Assembly (NCBI GenBank): GCA_018261905.1
Contig: JAGTRU010000009.1
Span: 1 to 64,000, forward strand
Source: Pseudomonadota bacterium
GTDB lineage: Bacteria; Pseudomonadota; Gammaproteobacteria; Burkholderiales; Rhodocyclaceae
Length of the DNA stretch: 64,000 bases
Direction: 5' to 3'
A program made the position numbers and the translations under genes. Below are positions 31,801-39,302 of this stretch, in pieces (within the stretch, counting starts at the first letter, position 1; each line of letters starts with the position of its first letter). The notes beneath the pieces were generated by a model. It saw nothing but the letters and a program-made list of their open reading frames with translations. It made no database searches and had not been told where the DNA came from.

Positions 31801-33445
31801 GGCCGGACCGATCGTCCAACGCTGCCTCAGCGGAGGGCTGTGGGACGCCGGCGCCAGCATGAGCGTCGGCGGCAAGCACATCGCCAACTGGTTGATCGGC
31901 CAGGTGCGCGACGAAACGCAGACCGAAGAAAGCATGCGCGCCTATGCCCGCGAGATCGGCGCCGACGAGACGGCCGTCATCGCCGCCTTCCATAAGGTGC
32001 CCGCCATGCCGCGCGCCAGGTTCGAACAGATGGCGCGGGCCCTGTTTACCATGGCCAATCAGCTATCCTCGGCGGCCTATCAGAATGTCCAGCAAGCGCG
32101 CTTCATCACCGAACGCAAGGCGGCGGAAAAGGAAATCGAGCATCTCGCCTTCTACGATCTCCTGACCCAGTTGCCCAACCGGCGCCTGCTCCAGGACCGC
32201 CTGCAGCAGGCGATGTCGGACAGCAGCCGGAGCCAGCACCGGGGCGCCCTGCTGTTCATCGACCTGGATAATTTCAAGATCCTCAACGACACCTGCGGTC
32301 ACGATGTCGGCGACCAACTGCTGATCGAAGTGGCGCATCTCCTGAGCACCTGCGTGCGCGAAGTCGATACCGTGTCGCGGCTGGGCGGCGACGAATTCGT
32401 CGTCATGCTCAAAGACCTCGGCGAAAACCCGCAGGAAGCGGCCGCCCAGGCCAAAGGCGTCGGCGAGAAGATCCTGGCCGAGCTCAACCGGCCATACACC
32501 ATTGCCGGACGAGTGCACCACAGCACCCCGAGCATCGGCATCACCTTGTTCCTCGGCGCCGAAAACTCCCAGGAGGAATTGCTGAAACAGGCCGACATCG
32601 CCATGTACCAGGCCAAGTCGGCCGGCCGCAACACCCTGCGTTTCTTCGACCCGGAGATGCAGGCCTCGCTCGCCGCCCGCGCCGATCTCGAGAGCAGCTT
32701 GCGGCGGGCGATTGAGGAACGCCAGTTCGTCCTCCACTACCAGCCGCAGGTCGCCGGTATCGGCAACATCGTCGGGGCCGAGGCGCTGCTGCGCTGGCAG
32801 CATCCCGAACGCGGCATGGTGTCGCCCGCCCAGTTCATCCCGCTGGCCGAAGAAACCGGGCTCATCCTGCCGATCGGGCAATGGGTGCTTGAAGAAGCCT
32901 GTACCCAACTTACGCTCTGGGCGGCCAATGCGCCGACGGCCGGGCTAAGCCTGGCGGTCAACGTCAGCGCCCACCAGTTCCACCAGCCGGATTTCGTCGC
33001 CCGGGTGCTCGAAGTCCTGGAAAACACCGGGGCCCCGGCCCACCGCCTGAAACTCGAGATGACCGAAAGCATGGTGCTCGACAACGTCGAAGATACGATA
33101 GCCAAAATGCAGGCCCTCAAACGCTACGGCGTCGGGTTTTCCATGGACGATTTCGGCACCGGCTACTCCTCCTTGTCTTACCTGACCCGCCTGCCCCTCG
33201 ATCAGTTGAAAATCGACCAGTCCTTCGTCCGCAACCTGCCCGACAGCGCCAACGACGCACTGGTCACGCAGGCCATCATCACCCTGGCCAACAGCCTCGG
33301 CCTGGCGGTCATCGCCGAAGGCGTCGAAAGCGAAGCCCAACGCCAATTCCTCAGCCAGCACGGCTGCCCGGTGTTCCAGGGCTACCTGTTCAGCAAGCCG
33401 GTGAGCGTGGCGAATTTTGAAAGCTTGTTGGGGGGTGGTTCATAG
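28805..33445 (+). CDS. MASE3-PAS-GAF-PAS-GAF-PocR-GGDEF-EAL cyclic-di-GMP protein
   Basis: 1546-residue membrane sensor that both can make and degrade c-di-GMP. MASE3 membrane domain at about 1-250, coiled coil, PAS near 282-410, GAF near 418-590, PAS near 602-725, GAF near 729-905, PocR-type domain near 929-1085 with Cys-rich CANCSRSD, GGDEF near 1113-1270 and EAL near 1305-1546. GGDEF is intact with an RxxD (REVD) product-inhibition site five residues before it; EAL has EALLRW, TES, DDFGTGYSS and K in LKIDQ, so both activities are plausible. Start GTG 28805 behind GGGAGGAAG; the frame opens earlier at 28736 without a ribosome-binding site. The two GAF units are a tandem duplication. Confidence 0.92.
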   Translation: MLDSKWSARLSLGGILAAICLALYLSSRHSYLLFHSLIEIVTIAVAFTLFVLTWNSRAYLNNGYLRLLGTGYAFIALIDLIHTLAYKGMNVFPGYDANLPTQLWIAARYLQAVTLLLAPLCLARKFDDRAILAASMASAALLLVLVFSGYFPACFIEGQGLTSFKIASEYLISALLLVSLWLLHRQREFFAPRVFLLTAASIVFTVLSELSFTTYVSVYGAANMVGHFAKLAAFYLLYRAVLVTGFKAPVELIFRDLKEAEAALRKAHDSLEEKVRARTAELRDSEQSYRSLIEKVQTAIVLHDGQGVVLSCNPLAEALLGVSAGQLLGKVLSDTEWHFLREDGAILPPTEYPVRRVLASQQPLRGYLVGIRQAQREAVTWVLVNAEPEFDAAGNIRLVIVSFIDISQRQQAEAALHRLNRELRAISNCNQTLMHAEDEATLLNDICHIVCDEAGYRLAWVGYAEHDAAQSIRPVAWAGADSAYIAGAKPSWAADAAYGQGPAGTCIRSGQPYYVPDLAGDPHLTPWRQTALQQGYRSVVALPLKDDGGAVFGVLVIYSDELDAVSASELRLLEELAGDLAFGIVTLHTRLERRRAEELLTRREREFHSLVENIPDFIARFDSGGRHIYVGPSVAQLFGVAESTLLGKTHRDPAVPGDPARKEAMYQAICQVVSSGQAAVLEDRWITESGERAMETRLIPERDGAGDVTSVLGIARDITERRQAEQALHRLNRELRAISTCNQTLMHAQDEPTLLNDICRIVCEKAGYRMAWVGYAEHDEAKSLRPVAWAGEDSGYIEQARLTWADTELGRGPSGMAIRNGETASIDDFASDPKAAPWREAARQRGYRSSISLPLKGENGHTFGILNIYSGETSSFTAPEKRLLEELAGDLAFGIAVLRARIERNQAHELIEKRILALTRPMEDEAIAIEELFNLDEMQRIQDEFASAMGVASMITRPDGTPITAPSNFTYLCSEIIRKTERGCANCSRSDAAIGRYHPAGPIVQRCLSGGLWDAGASMSVGGKHIANWLIGQVRDETQTEESMRAYAREIGADETAVIAAFHKVPAMPRARFEQMARALFTMANQLSSAAYQNVQQARFITERKAAEKEIEHLAFYDLLTQLPNRRLLQDRLQQAMSDSSRSQHRGALLFIDLDNFKILNDTCGHDVGDQLLIEVAHLLSTCVREVDTVSRLGGDEFVVMLKDLGENPQEAAAQAKGVGEKILAELNRPYTIAGRVHHSTPSIGITLFLGAENSQEELLKQADIAMYQAKSAGRNTLRFFDPEMQASLAARADLESSLRRAIEERQFVLHYQPQVAGIGNIVGAEALLRWQHPERGMVSPAQFIPLAEETGLILPIGQWVLEEACTQLTLWAANAPTAGLSLAVNVSAHQFHQPDFVARVLEVLENTGAPAHRLKLEMTESMVLDNVEDTIAKMQALKRYGVGFSMDDFGTGYSSLSYLTRLPLDQLKIDQSFVRNLPDSANDALVTQAIITLANSLGLAVIAEGVESEAQRQFLSQHGCPVFQGYLFSKPVSVANFESLLGGGS

Positions 33446-33560
33446 CCGTTGGCGGTCGGGTTGTGCCTTGCGCCACGCGTGTTTGTGCTCATTGACGATA
33501 GTGCTTCTGCGTTACCTTAATGCGTCCTTCATCTGCCTGAGTAACGAACACAAACTTATT

Positions 33561-33754
33561 CACTGGCCGCGCACGAAGATCAGCCACCTGCTGGCGATGG
33601 GCATCAGTCTAAGGACAGCGATCCAGCATGGCGGCAGCAGCAAGAGCTACTGGCACATGGCACACACGCCGGCCATGCAGCAAGCGTTGAACAGGACCAG
33701 GCCGTGCCGAACATCAAGCAGCTATGGTGCAAGGCACAGGGCTACACGTCTTAG
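33561..33754 (+). pseudogene. Group II intron maturase, C-terminal remnant
   Basis: The frame from 33564 reads WPRTKISHLLAMGISLRTAI then SYWHMAHTPAMQQALN, the DNA-binding tail of group II intron reverse transcriptases. After 33692 the frame shifts and continues as VPNIKQLWCKAQGYTS before TAG at 33752-33754, so a short deletion broke it. The reverse transcriptase and X domains are absent. The RNA domain V follows 20 bases later, confirming the intron origin. Confidence 0.75.
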
Positions 33755-33774
33755 TCGAGCGAGCCATCTCGTTG

Positions 33775-33844
33775 AATCGCCCACTGCGGACCCGCACGGT
33801 GGGTGGTGTGGGGGTCGTGGGAGAGAAACCCCTGGCTACCCGAT
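33775..33844 (+). mobile_element. Group II intron 3' end: domains V and VI relic
   Basis: Domain V hairpin at about 33776-33807: CGC triad (33778-33780) pairs with GTG (33803-33805) including the G-T wobble, 4 bp to a two-base CG bulge (33797-33798), then TGCG/CGCA with a tetraloop. This matches the catalytic domain V layout. A G-rich/C-rich helix (about 33808-33832) fits domain VI, and CCCGAT at 33839-33844 fits the AY 3' boundary. The intron 5' half is missing. Confidence 0.7.
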
Positions 33845-33956
33845 TGGGCCTCAGCGGCTCCATAAGGCTGCTGTACACACTCTGTAGGTGCGTACTGTCA
33901 TGCCGTTTGGCACAGAACATGCTGGCTGAGGCATGTAAAACATCAATGGAGCCAAA

Positions 33957-34382
33957 ATGAATATTTCATTCGAAGGTGGGATTGCAGTTTCCGGTCTTGT
34001 TCCGATCACTCCATCGCCAACTAGCAAGGTCATGCTTGATGGTGGACTCCCATTTGACATCCGGACGCTGGCAGATCCAACTCAGGCCGAGTTGGATGCT
34101 CAGATCAGACGGCAGAATGCGGAACCTGTAAGAGCGGTGTTTCGTGTCAATGGCGAGGTTGTGGCGACCATGCAGTCCTTGGGGACAACTTTCTTCTCGA
34201 ATTCCGTTAACTTCCCTCACGACAGGGAATTGAGTTTTTCAGACGTCGAAACTGCTTTGCGCAGGCGCTATGGAAGCGCTCTTCAAGTTGAAAGCTACTC
34301 CGGAGGAAACGGTCCCACCCAGGGGGCGATTTTGGCTGAGGTATATGGCGGTAAGGGGTACTTGGTGAATACGCAAGCGTAG
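33957..34382 (+). CDS. Orphan hypothetical protein, 141 residues
   Basis: ATG 33957 with GGAG six bases upstream. No signal peptide, membrane segment or recognised motif; the C-terminal half (FSDVETALRRRYGSALQVE, YGGKGYLVNT) looks like a small alpha/beta domain. Lower GC and different codon use from the core genes, between a group II intron relic and a truncated transposase, suggest a transferred cargo gene. Function unknown. Confidence 0.65.
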   Translation: MNISFEGGIAVSGLVPITPSPTSKVMLDGGLPFDIRTLADPTQAELDAQIRRQNAEPVRAVFRVNGEVVATMQSLGTTFFSNSVNFPHDRELSFSDVETALRRRYGSALQVESYSGGNGPTQGAILAEVYGGKGYLVNTQA

Positions 34383-34511
34383 TCGAGGCGGCAATAAGTC
34401 GCTCGCGTTATGGCATTTCTTGCCGGTGCGGCAGCATTTCTGCATAGCCATTGGATAAGACGTTTGGCTATGTGAGGACGGTGAAGCCCAACGACGCTTC
34501 AGGAAAGTGCC

Positions 34512-34755
34512 ATGGCTCGTTACAAAGCAATCGACACCAGCCCGAGGTTTCTGGCGGTGGATTTGGTGAAGCAGTTGCTGCCGGGCAGTTTCGACCATGC
34601 CGTGCATCACCTGCTCGACCACGGATTCGACCTTTCCCTCTTCGACACCCGTTACCGCAACGACCAGAGCGGCGCCTGCGTCTACCCGCCGGGGATGCTG
34701 CTCAAGGTCATTCTCTGCGCCTACGCTCAGGGCGTGGTGAGTAGTCGGGGCATTA
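34512..34755 (+). pseudogene. IS1182-like transposase, N-terminal fragment
   Basis: ATG 34512 begins MARYKAIDTSPRFLAVDLVK and continues through YPPGMLLKVILCAYAQGVVS, the N-terminal domain of DUF772/IS1182-type transposases. Similarity stops near SSRGI at about 34754; the frame then runs into the CTGTCCCC repeats and ends at 34793. The catalytic DDE part is gone, so the element is dead, apparently broken by the repeat cluster. Confidence 0.8.
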
Positions 34756-34756
34756 G

Positions 34757-34943
34757 CAATAATCGGGGACAGACTACGATTTCTTGCTCTTGAAATTAGT
34801 CGAAAACCGTGGTCTGTCCCCTGTTGTTCTGTCGGGTTAAAAACAAGTCTGGCCCCAGTGGCACAAGCAAACCGTGGTCTGTCCCCGGTTATTTCTGTCC
34901 CCGGTTATTTCGGTTATTTGTCCCCGGTTATTGCCACCGGCTA
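34757..34943. repeat. Cluster of GGTCTGTCCCC repeats
   Basis: Direct copies of TCTGTCCCC at 34813-34821, 34878-34886 and 34894-34902, TTTGTCCCC near 34918-34926, and an inverted copy GGGGACAGA at 34765-34773, mostly followed by GGTTATT. A decayed copy lies near 35427. Such repeats are widespread in betaproteobacteria near IS200-like REP transposases; no such transposase is in the window. The region 34944-35050 holds nothing recognised. Confidence 0.7.
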
Positions 34944-35050
34944 TTGAAAATTCGCCAACTGGGATGGATACATTATGCGTAGCCTCTTGGAGGTCAAGCA
35001 TTATGGCTTTCGAGTGCAAAGGCTCTGGGGCTTTGACGTAGCCGCCAAAA

Positions 35051-35491
35051 TCAATTAGGCCCCTTTTGCACGGGTTTTGACATATGGGTGAGCAGCATCT
35101 TTCGGATTACAACTGTACCGATAATCCACGCAGCCCATAGATAGAGCATATGCGATAACCAATCCGTAGTTGCAGCCTCGAATTCAAAAAATACAATCGG
35201 GTAGAGAACAAGGGTAGATACAAAGCCCATTGCTTTGTAGCCGGCAGGGCAACTTAAGGGGGTAATTACCAATAAGCCGACGAACAGGAACATATGGAGC
35301 ACGCACCAAAAAATTATCCCGTTATCGTCATAGCCCGCATGAGCAAACGTGGGAAATGAAACGTATACAGTCGGAATGGTCAGGGGGAGGCCACGGTTTC
35401 CGGGTTTTTGAACCGGAAAAAAAGAGTGGTCTGTTTCCGATTTATTGTTCGGCTTTAAGCGCAAGGACCGCCGCAACGAATCGTTGAGCAT
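35051..35491 (-). CDS. Hypothetical membrane protein in accessory patch
   Basis: 146 residues with three or four hydrophobic segments (WCVLHMFLFVGLLVITPL, STLVLYPIVFF, LWAAWIIGTVVI). The ATG overlaps the stop of the HEPN-like gene (TAATG), implying co-expression. The first ~35 residues are encoded by a decayed CTGTCCCC repeat, so the original N-terminus may have been replaced by the repeat. No family recognised. Confidence 0.5.
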   Translation of the reverse strand: MLNDSLRRSLRLKPNNKSETDHSFFPVQKPGNRGLPLTIPTVYVSFPTFAHAGYDDNGIIFWCVLHMFLFVGLLVITPLSCPAGYKAMGFVSTLVLYPIVFFEFEAATTDWLSHMLYLWAAWIIGTVVIRKMLLTHMSKPVQKGPN

Positions 35492-36225
35492 TATTGAAGC
35501 TCTGACGATGCAGACACAGTTTTAGCGACCTCACACAGAGCAGAGTAGTACGTGTGTATATAGCTGCAGAGAACGTGGCAATATAGGTTGTCCACGACTA
35601 ATCGGTCACCAAGCACCGAGTCACTAACGAGAATTTCATCAAATTGGCGCCCCCTATCTCGGCGCATTTTTCGGTGTTCTGGGCTGAGATACGCTCCGGT
35701 GCTTTGGATCTTCCGAAGGTCGTCATTTTCACGCGACCAAGCTAACATACCGCTCGCGTGCGTCAGGCAGTTACGAATCTTGATTGCTGCTTGTATCTGC
35801 TCATGTAGGGGTACCTGCTCCGGATACATTCCTACCAACCGGAAAAACTTGAATAGGCGGCTGACACCCTGACCTTTGACATCTCGGAGTTGAATAGTCA
35901 CATGTGGTTGAAGTTCGCCGGCCAACAAAAGCAGGTACGACTCAAATAATGAAACAGTACTAAAGAGATTTCCCACCGCAATGAGATAGGGAAACGTGTG
36001 GTCAAGTTTGTGCGACTCTAACTCCCACCTACGTTTTTGCAATTCGGGGTGATTCGAAAAGTAGGAATCCAGCTTAGAGAGTTCCAATTCCCTCTCGTGC
36101 TCGATGAGACGTGGGGCTTTCCAGATGAAGTCCGAGACATCGTCAAATTCGCGCTGAGCCCGTCCTGCTAACTCATCAAGTTGATCTTGAAGTCCCAAGG
36201 TTGAATGTGTAGCAGGAGTAGTCAT
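35491..36225 (-). CDS. HEPN-like all-helical protein
   Basis: 244 residues, helical and soluble. It has the sequence IKIRNCLTHASG, with R151-N152 and H156 forming the Rx4H motif of HEPN ribonucleases, and an upstream helix SLFESYLLLLAGEL like the HEPN core. HEPN proteins often act as RNases in toxin-antitoxin, abortive infection or CRISPR-linked defence. No nucleotidyltransferase antitoxin adjoins. ATG 36223-36225 chosen over TTG 36231. Lower GC than surroundings; horizontally acquired by inference. Confidence 0.6.
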   Translation of the reverse strand: MTTPATHSTLGLQDQLDELAGRAQREFDDVSDFIWKAPRLIEHERELELSKLDSYFSNHPELQKRRWELESHKLDHTFPYLIAVGNLFSTVSLFESYLLLLAGELQPHVTIQLRDVKGQGVSRLFKFFRLVGMYPEQVPLHEQIQAAIKIRNCLTHASGMLAWSRENDDLRKIQSTGAYLSPEHRKMRRDRGRQFDEILVSDSVLGDRLVVDNLYCHVLCSYIHTYYSALCEVAKTVSASSELQ

Positions 36226-36546
36226 GATCAACTTTCAAAGGATACCTTGGCAGGTACCTACGTTTTACAGGTGGGGCGAATTTAAATGAGGAAGTGCTGG
36301 CTAAACCATTATTTTGCTGGTTTCGTGATTTGGTCGAGCGTTTGGCGCTCCGGTTACTACACAGCACCCCAGAAAATGGTTCATTCAGGCGTCTGTCCCC
36401 CTGCAGGCAAAGCATCTCAGCATTCGTTGCGAAAGGCAATATTTGTAATGGGTATGCCGTTTCCGCCTGCTTCATGCTCATTGTCATCGGATGCCCGGAC
36501 GCTGTCGCCAGCGCTCGGTCCGCCCTGAAACAAAACCTTAACCAGC
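36226..36546. other. Gap between HEPN-like gene and plcP
   Basis: About 320 bases with no frame that resembles a known protein on either strand and no clear repeat. It probably includes the HEPN-like gene promoter (minus) and the right edge of the accessory patch. Frames such as the one opening at 36294 (plus) show no family resemblance. Confidence 0.5.
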
Positions 36547-36580
36547 CCGTCATCCGCCTTTCATTCCCGGCCCTTATCGT
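36547..36580 (+). promoter_or_regulatory. Candidate PHO box upstream of plcP
   Basis: CCGTCAT (36547-36553), four bases, CTTTCAT (36558-36564): each half matches 6 of 7 positions of the CTGTCAT direct repeat with the 11-base period of PhoB sites. TATCGT (36575-36580) lies 10 bases after, the usual -10 position. Against it, the spacer CCGC is GC-rich and transcription would start at the ATG. Confidence 0.4.
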
Positions 36581-36586
36581 GCCCCC

Positions 36587-37384
36587 ATGCCAAGGGTCAG
36601 ATCCGTTTTTCTCTCCGATATTCACCTGGGTACGCGGGCGTGCCAGGCGGAGAGTCTGCTCGATTTTCTGCGTGAATATTCCGCCGAGCAGACCTACCTG
36701 ATCGGCGATATCGTCGATTTCTGGGCGATGAGTCGCGGTATCCACTGGACGCCGGCGCAGAATACCGTGGTCCAGAAGCTGTTGCGCAGGGCGCGTCACG
36801 GCGAGCGGGTGGTGTTCATTCCCGGCAATCACGACGAGGCGCTGCGCGAGTATTGCGGCATCATTTTCGGGGATATCGAGGTGGTCGATGAACTGGTGCA
36901 CGAAACCGCCGATGGGCGGCGTTTCCTGCTCATCCATGGCGATGTTTTCGACCAGGTGATGCGTCATCACCGCTGGGTCGCTGTGCTCGGCGACAAGGCC
37001 TACGACCTGCTGGTCCGGATCAATCTCTGGCTGTCCTGGGGGCGGCGCAAGCTCGGCATGGCCGGTTACTGGTCGTTGGCCGGTTACGCCAAGCGCAAGG
37101 TCAAGACGGTGCTCAATTTTATTTTCGATTTCGAGGAGTCGGCCGTCCATCACGCCCGCGAGCGCGGGCTGGATGGCGTCATCTGCGGCCATATTCATTG
37201 GGCCCAGATGCGCGACATCGATGGCCTCTGTTACATCAATTGCGGCGACTGGGTCGATTCCTGCACGGCCATCGTCGAACATTTCGACGGTCGTCTCGAG
37301 TTGGTCGCCTGGGGCATGCGCCACCTGGTGCCGGTCCGTGTGGCGCCGGTCGGCGAAGAGCGGAGGTCTGAATGCGTGTCCTGA
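36587..37384 (+). CDS. plcP: PlcP-like phospholipid-remodelling metallophosphoesterase
   Basis: 265-residue calcineurin-type phosphoesterase of the COG2908 group that includes PlcP and distant LpxH. Metal-ligand motifs SDIHLG (D11, H13), GDIVDFW (D41), PGNHDE, IHGDVFD and GHIHWA are all present, and CQAESLLDFLREY and YINCGDWVDSCTA match PlcP. PlcP cleaves phospholipid head groups to diacylglycerol when phosphate is scarce. The next gene, a GT4 enzyme, overlaps it by 13 bases, the known PlcP-Agt arrangement. An LpxH-like role is the alternative, less likely because of that partner. Confidence 0.8.
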   Translation: MPRVRSVFLSDIHLGTRACQAESLLDFLREYSAEQTYLIGDIVDFWAMSRGIHWTPAQNTVVQKLLRRARHGERVVFIPGNHDEALREYCGIIFGDIEVVDELVHETADGRRFLLIHGDVFDQVMRHHRWVAVLGDKAYDLLVRINLWLSWGRRKLGMAGYWSLAGYAKRKVKTVLNFIFDFEESAVHHARERGLDGVICGHIHWAQMRDIDGLCYINCGDWVDSCTAIVEHFDGRLELVAWGMRHLVPVRVAPVGEERRSECVS

Positions 37385-38571
37385 TGGTGTCCGATGTCTA
37401 TTTCCCGCGCGTCAATGGCGTTTCGACCTCGATTGAAACCTTCCGCCAGGCGCTGGCCGGGCAGGGGGTCGAGGTTCGCCTGGTGGTGCCGCGCTATGGC
37501 GACGAAGCTGCGGTCGACGGCATTGTTCGGGTGCCCGGGCGGCCGATTCCCGGCGACCGCGAGGATCGTCTGGTCGGCTGGCGGGCGATGCATCGGGCCG
37601 TGCTGGCGGCAGCGCAGGATTGCGACCTGGTCCATATCCAGACGCCCTTCGTCGCCCATTACGCCGGCCTCAAGGCGGCGCGCCGCCTGGGCTTGCCGGT
37701 GCTGGCGACCTATCACACGCTGTTCGAGGAATACCTGCAGCACTACGCGCCCTTCCTCCCGGCTAGCTGGCTGAAGGCCCAGGCCCGGGGCTTTTCCCGG
37801 CGGCAGTGCAATGCGCTGGACGGCGTTGTTGTACCCTCGTCGGCGATGCAGCAGCGGCTGCTCGATTACGGCATCTCGGTACCGCAACATGTCCTGCCGA
37901 CCGGTATCCCGACGGCTCGTTTCGCCCGCGGCAACGGCCCGGCCTTTCGTCTGCGCCATGGCATTTCGGCGGCCCGGCCGGTGGCGCTGTTCGTTGGGCG
38001 GGTGGCGCATGAAAAGAATATCGCCTTCCTGCTCGAAGCTATGCTTACCACCCGCCGGATGCGTCCCGACGTGCTCCTGCTGATTGCCGGCGAAGGGCCG
38101 GCAATGGCCGATCTGCAGGCCCAGGTGCGGCGCCAGGGGCTGGAGGGGGCGGTGCAGTTCATCGGCTATCTCGATCGGCAGCAGGAACTGCCCGATTGTT
38201 ACGCGGCGGCCGATGCCTTCGTCTTTGCCTCGCGGACGGAGACCCAGGGGCTGGTGCTGCTCGAAGCGATGGCGGCCGGTCTGCCAGTGATTGCGCTGGC
38301 CGAGATGGGCACCGTCGATATTCTGGCGCCGCGCCGCGGTGCCATTTCGGCGCCGCCCGAGGCGGCGGCCTTTGGCCAGGTGCTCGGCGACTTTTTCGAG
38401 CGGCCGCAGGCCTGGTCCCATCTGGTGGCCGAGGCGCCGGCCTATGCCGAGGAATGGTCGGATAGCGCGATGGCGGCCCGGCTGGCCGCCCTCTACCGAA
38501 CGCTGGCGGGAATCCGTCAGGCGGCCGATAATCCGCAGACGGCGCCCGTCGGAAGTTCCGTCGGGGTATAG
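37372..38571 (+). CDS. GT4 glycosyltransferase, probable diacylglycerol glycosyltransferase
   Basis: 399 residues, GT-B fold. N-domain MRVLMVSDVYFPRVNGVSTS and THTLFEEYLQHY-like acceptor region; C-domain VALFVGRVAHEKNIAFLLEA, GEGPAMADL, and the nucleotide-sugar EX7E-type ETQGLVLLEAMAAGLPV. Similar to enzymes that glycosylate diacylglycerol or polyprenyl lipids. Overlap with plcP points to use of the diacylglycerol it releases, as Agt does. Donor sugar unknown. Confidence 0.8.
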   Translation: MRVLMVSDVYFPRVNGVSTSIETFRQALAGQGVEVRLVVPRYGDEAAVDGIVRVPGRPIPGDREDRLVGWRAMHRAVLAAAQDCDLVHIQTPFVAHYAGLKAARRLGLPVLATYHTLFEEYLQHYAPFLPASWLKAQARGFSRRQCNALDGVVVPSSAMQQRLLDYGISVPQHVLPTGIPTARFARGNGPAFRLRHGISAARPVALFVGRVAHEKNIAFLLEAMLTTRRMRPDVLLLIAGEGPAMADLQAQVRRQGLEGAVQFIGYLDRQQELPDCYAAADAFVFASRTETQGLVLLEAMAAGLPVIALAEMGTVDILAPRRGAISAPPEAAAFGQVLGDFFERPQAWSHLVAEAPAYAEEWSDSAMAARLAALYRTLAGIRQAADNPQTAPVGSSVGV

Positions 38572-38590
38572 CCAGCGGGATCAATGGATC

Positions 38591-38812
38591 ATGAATGATA
38601 AATTTGCGGCGTCTTGTGGCCAGTGTCGCTATTTCACGGCGACCGACGCGCTAAACGGCAATTGCCATCGCTATCCGCCGGTCTTTGCCGGCGATAGTTC
38701 GCCGCGTGAAACGCATCACTGGCGATTTCCGATGCTCAGCGCCCATGCCTGGTGCGGCGAATTCGCGCCGCTCCACTTCGATCAGATATCCTCGAGCGGC
38801 ATCACCATCTGA
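38591..38812 (+). CDS. Small four-cysteine protein
   Basis: 73 residues: C9-x2-C12, C25 and C55 in CGQCRYF, NCHRYPP and AWCGEF, a pattern seen in short conserved proteins thought to bind zinc. ATG 38591 with GGA upstream. It follows the first GT4 gene by 19 bases and overlaps the convergent cyclic-nucleotide-type gene by 31. Function unknown. Confidence 0.72.
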   Translation: MNDKFAASCGQCRYFTATDALNGNCHRYPPVFAGDSSPRETHHWRFPMLSAHAWCGEFAPLHFDQISSSGITI

Positions 38813-39156
38813 TTGGCGGCGCGCAGGCGTTCGGCCAGCACGCGCATGACCTGGGTGGCAAAGAACGGCGTCTGCTGGACCAGGTAAAGAAAACGTTTTT
38901 CGTCGATCACGACGAATTCGCAATCCGTCGTCGTGACCACCGTCGCCGAGCGCGGTCCCGGCGCGACGATGCCCATTTCGCCGACGATGCTGCCGTGCTG
39001 CAGGGTTTCGACCACCCGGTTGTTGACGATGACGTCGGCCGAGCCGGTGGTCAGCACGAACATCAGATGACCGTGGTCGTCCTGCGAAAACAGCGTCTGC
39101 CCGGCCTTGACGTGGATGATGTCGGGATTGTTGGCGAAGAGTTCGAAAAAGACCAT
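38782..39156 (-). CDS. Stand-alone cyclic-nucleotide-binding domain protein
   Basis: 124 residues covering one cNMP-binding beta-roll: IIHVKAGQTLFSQDDHGHLM, then HGSIVGEMGIVAPGPRSATVV with the phosphate-binding GEMG and R-S-A segment. No DNA-binding helix-turn-helix or kinase follows, so it is not a CRP-type regulator; it may act by protein contact. Located between the two GT4 modules but transcribed against them. Confidence 0.85.
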   Translation of the reverse strand: MVFFELFANNPDIIHVKAGQTLFSQDDHGHLMFVLTTGSADVIVNNRVVETLQHGSIVGEMGIVAPGPRSATVVTTTDCEFVVIDEKRFLYLVQQTPFFATQVMRVLAERLRAANQMVMPLEDI

Positions 39157-39246
39157 GAGCCTATGTTCCTGGGTGAGGGGAAGTCATTAATAGCACTTAA
39201 GGCATAGAGGCGTCTTGTTCGGAATTGTTACAGCAACGCGTCGCGG

Positions 39247-39268
39247 CTGTCATCAAAGTTTAGTCATC
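39247..39268 (+). promoter_or_regulatory. Possible PHO-type direct repeat upstream of dgkA
   Basis: CTGTCATC (39247-39254) and AGTCATC (39262-39268) form a GTCATC direct repeat. The first half is a perfect CTGTCAT, but the period is 14 rather than 11 bases, so a functional PhoB site is uncertain. The dgkA ATG lies 34 bases downstream. Confidence 0.3.
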
Positions 39269-39302
39269 GCTGATTACCGTTGGGATTTTCACGGGAGTTG
39301 CG

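Noticed and set aside
33417..33887. Single intact gene across the maturase remnant
   Set aside because: The family match shifts frame near 33692 and the front part matches nothing, so it is a remnant, not a gene.
34837..35019. Minus-strand 60-residue frame in repeat cluster
   Set aside because: Built from CTGTCCCC repeats; not protein-like.
36176..37324. Minus-strand frame covering plcP and the gap
   Set aside because: Antisense of plcP; the tail in the gap shows no motif.
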